Source: Watersipora subatra (lineage: Eukaryota; Bryozoa; Gymnolaemata; Cheilostomatida; Watersiporidae). From it: 64,000 nucleotides of DNA. A program made the translations under genes and the position numbers. The notes below the pieces were generated by a model. The model had not been told where the DNA came from. It saw only the letters and a program-made list of their open reading frames with translations, and searched no databases. The DNA lies in assembly GCF_963576615.1 (NCBI RefSeq), contig NC_088717.1, positions 56,437,526 through 56,501,525 of the forward strand, given 5' to 3'. Positions 1 to 12,500 of the stretch are shown in pieces; within the stretch, counting starts at the first letter, position 1; the number at the start of each line of letters is the position of its first letter.

Positions 1-943
1 AGAGTGTAGGCTGATGTATCGGCTTATCAATAAGGCTTCACTTTTCTTTTCATTATTAAGCCTACACATTAGCTAGACCAATCAAATTTTTGGTTCCAAC
101 GAAACACTCTTGATGCCAGTCACGTGCAACCAATCGAAAATCTTTTTGATAAGCAGTTCCATTCCTGATCATTTTTCAAAACGGGAAAACCTAATTGTTA
201 TCGTCATGGCAATAATAAACTCCCCGTGCTTTCAACACAAAAAAAGCATCAGAAATTTTGTGAGAGTGTAATTCACTAAATAATTTTATACTTGTCTTAT
301 AGAGAATTTTCTCCGAATAAGATGCATTTTACAGTAAAACAATATCTGCCTTGATTCTCGAGATATTGCGTAAATACTAGCGGTATATCGATTCGAAAAT
401 TCGTTTGAGTTAATTTGGTCAGAACAGCGAAGTTAATGCGGTAGTGAAAGACTTAATGCAAATTTATAACAAATATAAAGAGCACGCACTTGGGTGATTA
501 ACAATTCAACTGAGAGGCACAGAAAGTGAACATAAAGAAAAATGCGCAATTACTGCTACTGTCTCATGACTCACTGTAACTGAGAGCATAAAAGTTGCCA
601 TTTCAAAGCATTTACTATATGGCAAACGATCCTCTGGTAAGAAAATCTGTAGCTTTCAACTGTGTTAAAGTTGCAAAAACTGACAAGTTACATAGGCAGT
701 GCCTCATGTAGACATTTGCTGTAGCTGAACGCACTGGCACCGTTAAATGACACGTTGACTTAATAACTCTGACCAATGGATTGACCAATGAGAATTGGCT
801 TTATATGTAGTTGTGCTAAGGTGATGAAATCTGTGTCAAGTTTTTTATTACTTTTATTGAACCATCGTCTAGTTATTATCTATTTTATTCTTTTATGTAT
901 AATCAATAATTTGGGATGACAACACAATTCATCACTGTATAGC
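1..943. other. Non-coding stretch, no gene seen
   Basis: No open frame with coding character, RNA gene or recognisable repeat was found here. The sequence is AT-rich and unique-looking within the window. It could hold regulatory DNA for an upstream gene outside the window, but nothing in it shows that. Confidence 0.4.
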
Positions 944-947
944 TTAA

Positions 948-1827
948 AGGTTGACTTGCAACAAAATTCACATTACAGTTATTTGGTATCAAAAGATTCA
1001 CCATGTCTTACTCTGTTGTGTTGTAAATGCCAAATATGTGGAAATGTGATTACAAGCTCTTAAAAGCTCAAAAACGAAAAGCCGCCGTAGATTGGAATCT
1101 TATTATTTCTCTGACGTAGTCATGACAGTTTGGTTATTGTCTTGTCATGTGATGTTCTCACGTGAATTGAAAGGCCAATATAAAGCTCGATATAAAACTT
1201 ATCATAGCACTAATTTACGACAAACACTTCGGGTTTTACCGAAGATCCCGTATCAAATATAGATGCTCGCTACTTTACAGTTTTGTTTCGGTCTGGCCTA
1301 ATCGGCAAGTTGTAATCTGATCATGTGACCCAATACTTCGCAAATAATTTTTACAGCACTTTTCAATTATCACAGGTGACCAACAGGCTCGTCTTGATTA
1401 TCAGACAATGATATGTACTCCTTCGAGGTAAGGTTAAAAATTAAATTAATTTTTACGGTAAGTTATAGGATATCACTGCTAAAAGTGACAGCATTACAAT
1501 GATTCTCAAACAGACGCGTAAGAACAATAGACATGGTTTTATTGAATGCGTGAAGTATATTTGTGAAAATATTTCGACGAATAAGGCTGCATGAAAGTGT
1601 AAACAGAAACCATCTCCCACAACTACGTCACATTTGAGCCGTTTTGGAAAGAGAATCCAAACTACGGCGGTCTTGCGTGGCTGCGATTAATTGTTCGTTT
1701 TTTAGCTTTTATTAGGAGCTTGTAATCACATTCCCACATATTTGGCACCTACAACACAACAGAGTAAGATATGGTGAATCTTTTGATACCAAATAACTGT
1801 AATGTGAATTTTGTTGCAAGTCAACCT
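948..1827. mobile_element. TTAA-flanked MITE with long terminal inverted repeats (piggyBac-like)
   Basis: The first roughly 150 bases (AGGTTGACTTGCAAC..., through the motif AAAAGCCGCCGTAG) reappear as the reverse complement at the far end (CTACGGCGGTC... through GCAAGTCAACCT). TTAA lies directly outside both ends (944-947 and 1828-1831), the target duplication typical of piggyBac-type transposons. No transposase frame lies inside, so this is a non-autonomous element of 880 bp. The family assignment rests only on the TTAA and the inverted repeats. Confidence 0.75.
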
Positions 1828-2344
1828 TTAAGCCAACTACACAAATAGTTATGGGCACTTATGATCACATCTCTTAATAAAATACATCAGCTAGTACATA
1901 CAGTCGCAGTCATTTAATGCATGCATAACTTTGTCAATTGGCTAAACATAAAAAAAACAAGATTCATCACAAGCTTTGTTGGTATTAGGTTTCTTGCAAT
2001 AGAGACATGTACGGTAATCACAGTTGGGCTCAATAAAATGCAATATATAATATATATTTTGTATTTTATATATACAATATATAGTTGAAAAAATGACAGA
2101 AGTGCTGAATCGTAAATACAACACCCATTACAAACTTGTTTGTCATTCAAGTTAAGGAATTCTGTTCAACCAAACTTAGATTAGGCTGTTGGTTTTTAGA
2201 CACGCATATTTCATTTGATAAGACAAACTGTCCTTTAGCGTATATACTCTTTTCCTTTAGTGCATCAGCATTAAAATTCACGTATTTTGTCAGTATACGC
2301 ATGCCTAATGGACATTTACTTTGACGTGCAGAAGTTACATTGTA

Positions 2345-3188
2345 AGCATTAAATATTGAAGGCTTAAGTTCCAAAGACACCATGACTTAAGTTCCAAATA
2401 CACCATGGCTTACATTCCAAATACACCATGACTTAGGTTCCAAATACACCATGACTTAGGTTCCAAATACACCATGACTTAGGTTCCAAATACACCATGA
2501 CTTAGGTTCCAAATACACCATGGCTTAAGTTTCAAAGACACCACGGCTTAAGTTCCAAATACGCCATGACTTAAGTTCTAAATACACCATGACTTAAGTT
2601 CTAAATACACCATGGCTTAAGTTTCAAAGACACCATGACCTAAGTTCCAAATACATCATTGCTTAGGTTCCAAATACACCATGACTTGAGTTCCAAATAC
2701 ACCATGGCTTAAGTTCCAAAGACACCATGGCTGAAGTTCCAAATATGTCATGACTTAGGTTCTAAATACACCATGGCTTAAGTTCCAAAGACCCAATGGC
2801 TTAAGTTCCAAATACACCATGATTTAAGTTCTAAATACACCATGACTTAAGTTCCAAATACATCATGGCTTAAGTTCCAAATACACTATGACTTAAGTTC
2901 TAAATACACCATGGCTTAAGTTCCAAATACATCATGGCTTAAGTTCCAAATACGCCATGGCTTAAGTTCTAAATACACCATGGCTTAAGTTCCAAAGACA
3001 CCATGGCTTAAGTTCCAAAGACACCATGGCTTAAGTTCCAAAGACACCATGGCTTATGTTCCAAATACCCCATGACTTAAGTTCTAAATACGCCATGGCT
3101 TAAGTTCCAAAGACGCCATGACTTAAGTTCTAAATACACTATGACTTAAGTTCCAAATATGCCATGACTTAAGTTCTAAATACACCAT
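2345..3188. repeat. Minisatellite, 23-bp unit, about 36 copies
   Basis: Degenerate direct repeats of a 23-bp unit close to CTTAAGTTCCAAATACACCATGG fill this stretch. Variation is mostly C/T and A/G swaps at a few fixed positions (aagttcc/aggttcc, atacacc/agacacc). The array ends about 360 bp before the WDR55 start codon, so it lies in or near that gene's promoter or 5' untranslated region. Confidence 0.9.
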
Positions 3189-3548
3189 GGCAAGGATGAC
3201 TATTGAAGGCATACCGGTTCTTTCCCTCAGATGTTCATCTACATCAGATGTTTTAGTTTGGATAAAAATAACCTTTATTCCATTTTTTACGAAGATGTAT
3301 TATGCTCAAGAATACGGAATTATTTTCTCTGTAAAATCTGGATTAGAACTTCTCATAGGGCATGCGATCAGTTATTAGGCCAAGAATAACAGCAGTTTAT
3401 TCAGGGCTTTATGTTTGATAAGTACCCACCATGTTTAAGCGATCTAAATTACTAAAGATATATAGACCATGTGTATAAGTAGCGCGTATGTATTCTGCGT
3501 TATCATTGGTGATTGTAAATCATATTGACACTGTTTAGATGCTAAGAT

Positions 3549-6500
3549 ATGGCTGATGCTGCCCAGAAAGTGCCAAGCTCTATTGAATGCTCAGCACAAC
3601 CCACAGATGTTTGTTTTCATCCTGGGAAAGCTGCAGTAGCAGTAGGAGATATTAGTGGTAATGTTACACTGTAAGTTCTTTTTCTATATGTCTATTTGCA
3701 AACTTAGTGCTGGTTTAAGTTAATTTTATAATACTGTATTTTTTTAATACTTTGGGCTCTAGCAAGTTAGGTCAATAGACATTTATAAAGCTCGGGAATT
3801 TATAGTGAATGAAACTCATGTATTTATGAATATGGCTAGCATGTTTTATTGCTTCATTTTGTTGTGTAGTCTGTATCCGTGTTCACGGTTGTCCGGTTGG
3901 TAGGACACTGGATCTCTAATCGGCAGACCATTGGTCTAAACCACAGCCAGTGCTGTTTGAGAACAGCTTTTTGCAAGTTTCCAATCATCTAACATATTTA
4001 AACTTTCAGGTATCAAGGGTGAATTTCAGTCTGGCATGTCTAAGATTTGTCCCTCGAATGTTGTTTTGTGTAGCATTTTTTGTGCTCGCTTTAAAGTTTT
4101 AAATAATGATAACTAATAGTTCCCACTCTCACTTCCCACTCTCACCAGCGTCAGCTTATTATCTTTTAGCATTAGCCGATACTTATACTGTAAACATGTA
4201 AACTTTATTAATATATATATTATAAGTTATATATATTACAAATTATTTATATTTTGAATTATATGTATTGTAAATTATATATTATGAATTATATATACAT
4301 GTATAATATAAATTTCATATACATGTATAATATAAATTTCATACATAATAACAGGTTATCTTTTAGCATTAGCCGATACTCATACTGTAAACATGAAAAG
4401 TTTATTAATATGTATATATTATAAGTTATATATACTACAAATTATATATATTTTAAATAATATATTATAAATTATATATTATAAATTATTTGTAAATGTA
4501 TATTATAAATTTCATATATAGCAACTATATTATATATAAGTATGCTCAGTGCTATAATCTTCCCCTTTAGTTTCATTATAATTTATTGTGTATAGACTGA
4601 AAACATGGTCTAGTAAATGGCCGGCATTAAGTAAGCGGATAGAATTTCAATCTGCAGCTACAGCTATGATGAAAAAAGAGAGGATACTGTTGTGCACAAA
4701 CTTCGGTCCTTGGAGAACCACAGAAAGGCCATCAGATGCGTCAGGGTCACACCAGATGGCAGCCATTTGTATTCAGCAGGCAAAGACAAGTGCTGGTGTC
4801 GTGTCAACCTTGAGACTGGCGCTCTTGACGTAAAGCAGTCAAAGGCTCATGAGTAAGTCAGATATATAACTAGAGGGTAACTAGTCCATTCAGACTTGTC
4901 ATTCCTTTCAGTTTGGTTTTTCTCATCGCACCGTCTGCTTCTATACTCATTAACTTGCTTCCTCAGAACATCAAAGAATATAAGGTTGATATGGTAGCTG
5001 CCCTACCCGTTTGCAGTTTTGTTTATTCACCTTCAGGAGTGCCATATATAGTGTGGAGTCTGTAGACCAGAATGTCATGATCTCAGGCGATGAAGATGGA
5101 GTGGTAAAGATGTGGGACATGAGAAGGCAAGTGTTTTCATTTAATTTATTTTAAATTTCGATAGTTTACTGAATCAATGTTTCTGACACATCGTGTATGC
5201 ATTTATTATGACACAGAGATAGATTGTACTTTCTGGCCCATATAAATATTGGGATGTTTGAATTTCTACAACTTTTGTAAAGATTATTGGCTAATCGTAA
5301 CATACAATAGGTAGATGCTTATTGGAAAACAAGTGTTCCGTCCAAAACTCTTCAAAACCGCCAAAACGTCTAGCAGCTTTTTTATGACAACAATGATGGC
5401 TTCAAGTACAAATTTTAGTTGTATCGTAATAATGCTCTGGAGCCCACACATTTTGTACCATCTCATATATGGCAAGTATAAGCTTGAATAATGCTATAGA
5501 GTTTATTTCACTCGTTCAGGCACAAGTAAATGCTTAAAAGTTACTTGTTGATATTGTTAACATACACGTGTTAACATACATCTGTTAACATGCATGTGTT
5601 AACATAGATAAGTAGTCTTCACGTTTTGTCATGATGTTTGCAAAGCAGTTAACTTACTTCTAATCTTCTTTTTTAATCCTTACAAAGCAGTTTCTAATAA
5701 TTCAGAAAATTTTTGCTCATGTCAAGGACAAACCCGGATTATTCTCGTTACTGCTATGTAAGCCAACCATTAAATAGGCTAGCTAAAAGCTTTATGCTAT
5801 TAAATGTATTATTACTAAGGCACTTTTGATATTGAGCATATTTATGAAAACCTGTCAAGTTATATCATAATCATTAGTCAATAAAATCAGTCTTACTACT
5901 GGTTTTAAATTATAGTGCGTTGTTAATCAATCATAATTTTCTTTGGTAGGAAGTTTCATTTCCTTGCAAGCCACTGTCGATCATTGCAAGCCGTTTCACA
6001 TTGCTATTGCATCATTTTGAGGTTCAACAAAGTTCGTTCATATCCATCCTTAATTTGTTGTATGTAAGTAAAATATTATGAAACAAAAAATCGAAAGTCA
6101 AGCATTTCTCCTACCCGAGGTAGATGTGCATATGTTATACAGCCGAGTCTTCAACATTCTACTGTATGCACAGATATGAACATTTGTGCAAACAGCAGTA
6201 AAATGTGTTGCATTACCATTTGAATGGAATTATAGTGCACTGAAAGCTGACTAAAAGCTGAGAGGCATACACGATGGGAACACTTGTTAGCATATGTAAA
6301 CACTTTTTGTTGCGCATCTGATAATACATACAAGATGCATGTTGATACTACTGCCTTTGTATACCTACTAGTTGATACTACTGCCTTTGTATACCTACTA
6401 GTTGAATGTCCGGCGTTGCACGATAATAAAAAATGGTTTTGCACAGAAAATTTATTTTTAATCAACATACATCTGTTCAAGATGTAAAACAGTTTATAAA

Positions 6501-9500
6501 CAGTGGTAAGTAAAATCTGGTTCCCATATACGTCGCAAAGCATCAGCGACCGCACCGCAGGCTGTTAGCGGTCAAATGGGAACCTACACGCTGGGTACCG
6601 CCGGTAGTTGCCGGCAGCAACGCAATAATTTAGCGCTGTTCAAGTTTTGCAAAAGGCCGCAGGCAAAACCTTCCCGAAATGCACTGTACAGGTGAAGGTC
6701 ACGATTATAGAAACAGCATGGCCAGCGAACATTTTACTTGATTACACGATTATGTTTAGCGACACAGCTTATATGTGAACAGATGCCGACGAGCCTAACG
6801 TCGCAAGTGTTTTGCTGCGCAAGTTACCACCGGATTCTCGCAATCGATGTGGGAACCAGGCTTAATGTAATTGCCATCGGCTAAGTTTTTGACCAAATGA
6901 ATTTGGGTAACGTTAGCTAGTCTATATCCTTACTATAATAAGAGCCGTGCTTATAATTCTGCATATAATTGTTACATTATGCCTCAAGATCTCTCATGCA
7001 ATCATGATCCTCAAGCATGCTAGTAGCAGCCAATAGTATCTTTGCAAGGACCTCAAGCATGTATATGTTAACCGGTGGAATAAGTATGTGCACAATTATT
7101 TCATAGTATGGCAAGTAAGCCATGTGATGTAGTGGATAGAAATGCTTGTTTTCACAACTGGTGTTTTGAGTTCAATTCCATTATGAAGCAGTTTTTTCGT
7201 TCCTAAAACTATCGCTATGACTGGACATGCAAACCACCGACACTCACATTCATATATATATACTAGCTGTGCTACCCGGCGTTGCCCGGGTAATAAAAAA
7301 GTCATTGGTCAGAAAATTGATTTGTATTTAACATATAACAACATTTGCCATTCTAACTTTTAAATTACATATCACGAGAAAAGTGTTTTGTGTAATTGAA
7401 ATAAATTACGAGAGAAATTAAAAACAACTGTAAAGGTTTTCAAACTTTGTCAAACAACTTTTAAACTTTATATCATGAGGAAAATGTTTCGTGCAGGTCA
7501 AATAAAATTAAAAAAATAAAACGACTATAAAAAAGTTTAGGTGTAAATTTGAAATAATTGGCAATTAATAGCTAAATTAAGTCAGATTTGCTATGATTAC
7601 AATAAAAAATGATTTGGTAATGATACAATTAATACGAACTGAGAAAACAAAATAAAAATCCTTAATATATAGAATTAATAATAGCAATTCTTGCATAGAA
7701 GTGTGTGTGTATAAAAAAGGTTACTGTTCCAGCAGAAGCTATCAAAACTTTAAATACGACGATACCTGTACCTTTCGACATTGGTACAAATGTAAAAATG
7801 CAATATCGGACTGTCTTTGTCTGATTGAACTGTGAGAGAATGTAGAGGCTCTTTTCACAGAGACGATATAACTGTCCGCGTGAGAAGAATTGGCTGTGAC
7901 CCCAGATATAGTAATTGAACTTTACAAAAAATATTTACCAGGGGCTTCATAGCGCGTGGCCGCATTGGAAAAGTAATCAGCGGGCGCTGTAGCCATAGTT
8001 GGAATAACAGATCCACGGACAGACATACTTTGAGAAATATATATACCCTAGGACACTGATGTATTCGCGGCATCTAACTTTCGCGTTTTCGCGGCAACAG
8101 CCTCTCGCGAAACTAAACTATCGTAACGAACGAGCGAAAACGCGAAAATAAATGGCTTTGTTCATTGATATTCACAATAAAATCGTCATATTAGAAATGC
8201 AGGCAATTTTCGTGTGTGGTTGGCTCATTGGGCAAGTTTTGCTAAACTCATTATAGCTGATACACCGACTGAGCAGCTTGGCAAAACAAATTAAGATAAT
8301 AAGTTTTTTTTGGAAAAGCCTAGACAAATGAAGAAGATGATGATATTACCCTACAGGATGAATTTATTCGCGGAGTTATAATTCGCGAAAATTGTCTTTT
8401 CATGCATATTCGCGGATGAATTTATTCGCGGTTGAAAACTGCCACTCTCTAGGAAAAGTTAACTCTATTGCGGCTAGTAATAGATATTCCTACGCATGCG
8501 CACACCGCGTGTTCCGGTTTATATTTAGCTTACAATTGCGGGGCGATCATGCTATTCCACGGTAAACAATTTTTGCTGCGTCCAGAGGTTTTCACGAATA
8601 TTCATCGCTTTGGAGGCCTTTGATAAGCCAACAACTTGTGGTAAGTAATGAGTTTTTTTACATTTACTAAATTAGTTAAATTTTACTTTGGTTCTTCGGT
8701 AAAACGCAATACTAATTTTTTCCATCCCTACTGCTTCATTATTTGTTTTAGTGTGAGAGAGAGATTTTTCATCATACACCGAAGAACAATGATTGCAAGG
8801 GTGGTAGATGTCATTCTTAGAAGATCACCAATCATTCAGGGAGGTCTGGAAATTGAGGTTGAAGTGACCGCAGCTACTTACGAGAAGAATATATCTGTTT
8901 TTAAAAAAGGAACGAAAACGCCTTTACGAGCACAAATCTTTGGCCAGCTGGCAGAACTTTGCAATAGTAAGCCACGAGGAGGGTTCTGATGATAACTTCC
9001 TTACCAGCCATGTAGTAGCGAGAGAATCGCCTTCAACACATACCCAAGACAGCGACAGAGCTGCTATTACCAAAATAACTAGTCAGAAAGCACCATTACA
9101 CGCTAGTATTCACATATCACGAGTACCAGTTTAATTTCATTGCTAGACAACCGCCATATGGACTAAACTGTTTATATTTACTCCATTCATCTTTTGTAAA
9201 ATTTTATTTGTATTTGAAACATTTTATTTGTACACTCAAGTTTGTAATAAATTATAATATATCTATACATGAAATAAAATATATAATTTAATCATGTTTG
9301 CTACAGCGATATCAAAGAGTTGTTGTCGATGAAGAGGTCTAGGTTGACTCGTTGCCTCTCTGCCAATATTCCTGCCTTGATGAATATTATTACTACATGT
9401 ACTTGTGTCTAGTTTTCGTAGTCAATCTGCAATAAACACAAAAAAGAAAAAATATTAACGAGTGTTGAGGAAGTACAAAAACAATAGCTGAAGTATTTGA

Positions 9501-12500
9501 TGAAAGCGATCAGTTTTTAAACAAAAGAATTAACTAATGCAGTTGATTATAGAAAAACGTATCTGCACTGCAAATCAAATACATACCATAATGTTCAGAT
9601 CAGAATCATGATCGTCCTTGACTTCGGTATTAGAAATTGATGGAGTTGATTCTAATGTAAAAAGACTAGGAGAGCTTTTTTGCTATGCTGAAGCCATGCC
9701 GAATAACTTGTAAAAACCTTGAATAATTTTGTAAAGTTTGACGCAGTAGCAATAAAGCTCGAAGGCTGGCGATGATTTTAAAGAAGTTTTGGAACTCGGC
9801 TACGTTTAGTACTTCTGCCTCGCGGCTATTTTCGCGATGACGCCATTCTGCATATCGTGTGACAACCTCGAATAATTTTGTAAATAAATGTGATGCATTG
9901 CCAATGGTGTTAGCTCAAAGCTCAGGCAATGATTTTGAAAATGTTTTGGAACTCAATTACGTTTAGTATTTACATTAAAAACTAGGCTAGCGACTAGTTT
10001 TAAATTTGATGCAGTAGTTATTCTCTCTTGTGATTAAAAATAGAACTAATTATTCACTGAATTTAATAATTCGCGGGATTGACTGTTCGCGAAATCGCGA
10101 ATTTTTATGACCAACGAATATTTTCATCCTGTAGGGTAGTTTAGTCATTGAATTTGTAACTGATGAGGATGACAGTCTGGTAGGGAAAGTCATAAAATTG
10201 AATAATAATTATTGTGGTGATGAATTTTATTACCAACCAAAAGCAATAACAACCCGGGGCCATGGCCACTGCGGCACCGCATGCTATAAATACTTGAATT
10301 CTAATATTGGTACAACATCAGTCACTGCGGCAGGGACCTTGACGTTATTGATAGTCCAGGAGACAAACTGCAGCAAGCGATCAAATTGCATTATTGATCT
10401 CGCCTACACATTTCTACCTGCGGTTCACAAATACAAACTACCGTACTTTTCGGACGATTAGCCGCTACTTTTTTCTGATGATTTGAGCCATGCGGCTTAT
10501 AGGTAGGCCTACAAGGGTGCGGCTAATCACTGTGGCTTATTCTGTGGTTTTTTCCTTCACCGCTAGGGCGCACTAACGGGAATCTCCAATTAGTGCACTT
10601 CTAGTTGTGAAAGAAATACAATGCTCACGGTACTGTCCCGTTAGGCACTAAGTTAAAAAGCGTCGGATAATACGAAACTGTGCCATTCTGCACTGTTCCG
10701 TTTTAAATGGCAAAGTTGCTGCCACGTTAAAAAGCACAGTCCTTAGTTCTGCGGCCTATAGTAAGGTGCGGCTTATGTATTGTTTTATTATCGTTTTTGG
10801 AAAATAAAGCGCATGCAGCTTCTATAGAGGTGCGGTTTATAGTCCAAACAGTACGGTAGTCCCAAATTGAAAAATATTTCGTACCAGTGAACTGGACCTG
10901 AGGAATCTAATGTTTGTTCCACTGCATTTATTTTCACATCACTATATTTTCGCACTCATCAGAGCTGTGAAATTAAGTTCCAGCGAAATTTTACTCTGTA
11001 TGCTACTCACGAAACTAAATACTGGCGAAATATAAGTGTCCTAGGGTATATAGATAGACTGAGAGTGTTCACTTAAACATGCCTTCAATGTCACTGTTCA
11101 TATTGCAGAATGCCTACACCTGTTATGGAACTGAAGGAGAATGATGAGTATATAAGTGACATGGTCTGTCATGAGAATAAAAAACATCTTCTAGTTACCA
11201 GGTTGGCTCTTGGTTTAGTTCTTTTAACTGTACTGTGCCTGTATTGTTCATTGTGTACCTCTATTGCTCACTGTGTACCGCTATTGCTCACTGTGTACCT
11301 CTGTTGCTCACTGTGTACCTCTGTTGCTCACTGTGTACCTCTATTGCTCACTGTGTACCTCTATTGCTCACTGTGTACCTCTATTGCTCATCGTGTACCT
11401 GTATTACTCACTGTATACCTGTATTGCTCACTGTGTACCTCTATTGCTCACTGTGTACCGCTATTGCTCACTGTGTACCTCTGTTGCTCACTGTGTACCT
11501 CTGTTGCTCACTGTGTACCTCTATTGCTCACTGTGTACCTCTATTGCTCACTGTGTACCTCTATTGCTCATCGTGTACCTGTATTGCTCATCGTGTACCT
11601 CTATTGCTCATCGTGTACCTCTATTGCTCATCGTGTACCTGTATTGCTCATCGTGTACCTCTATTGCTCATCGTGTACCTGTATTGCTCATCGTGTACCT
11701 ATATTGCTCATCGTGTACCTGTATTGCTCATCGTGTACCTGTATTGCTCATCGTGTACCTGTAGTGGTCATCGTGTACCTGTATTGCTCACTGTGTACCT
11801 GTATTGCTCACTGTGTACCTCTATTGCTCACTGTGTACCTGTATTGCTCATCGTGTACCTGTATTGCTCATCGTGTACCTCTATTGCTCATCGTGTACCT
11901 CTATTGCTCATCGTGTACCTCTGTTGCTCACTGTGTACCTCTGTTGCTCACTGTGTACCTCTATTGCTCACTGTGTACCTCTATTGCTCACTGTGTACCT
12001 CTATTGCTCATCGTGTACCTGTATTACTCACTGTATACCTGTATTGCTCATCGTGTACCTCTATTGCTCACTGTGTACCGCTATTGCTCACTGTGTACCT
12101 CTGTTGCTCACTGTGTACCTCTGTTGCTCACTGTGTACCTCTATTGCTCACTGTGTACCTCTATTGCTCACTGTGTACCTCTATTGCTCATCGTGTACCT
12201 GTATTGCTCATCGTGTACCTCTATTGCTCATCGTGTACCTCTATTGCTCATCGTGTACCTCTATTGCTCATCGTGTACCTCTATTGCTCATCGTGTACCT
12301 GTATTGCTCATCGTGTACCTATATTGCTCATCGTGTACCTGTATTGCTCATCGTGTACCTGTATTGCTCATCGTGTACCTGTAGTGGTCATCGTGTACCT
12401 GTATTGCTCACTGTGTACCTGTATTGCTCACTGTGTACCTCTATTGCTCACTGTGTACCTGTATTGCTCACTGTGTACCTGTATTGCTCATCGTGTACCT

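Larger units (their letters stand above)
8046..11046. mobile_element. TA-flanked MITE, copy 1, interrupted by two further MITEs
   Basis: Terminal inverted repeats CCCTAGGACACTGATGTATT and its complement end ...AAGTGTCCTAGGG are flanked by TA on both sides (8044-8045, 11047-11048), as for Tc1/mariner-like elements. The ends carry several TTCGCG motifs. The element's own sequence is only about 800 bp (8046-8348, 10137-10440, 10857-11046); the rest is two later insertions. Copy 2 at 14197-15658 supplies an uninterrupted version of both insertion sites. No transposase frame was recognised. It sits in WDR55 intron 3. Confidence 0.8.
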
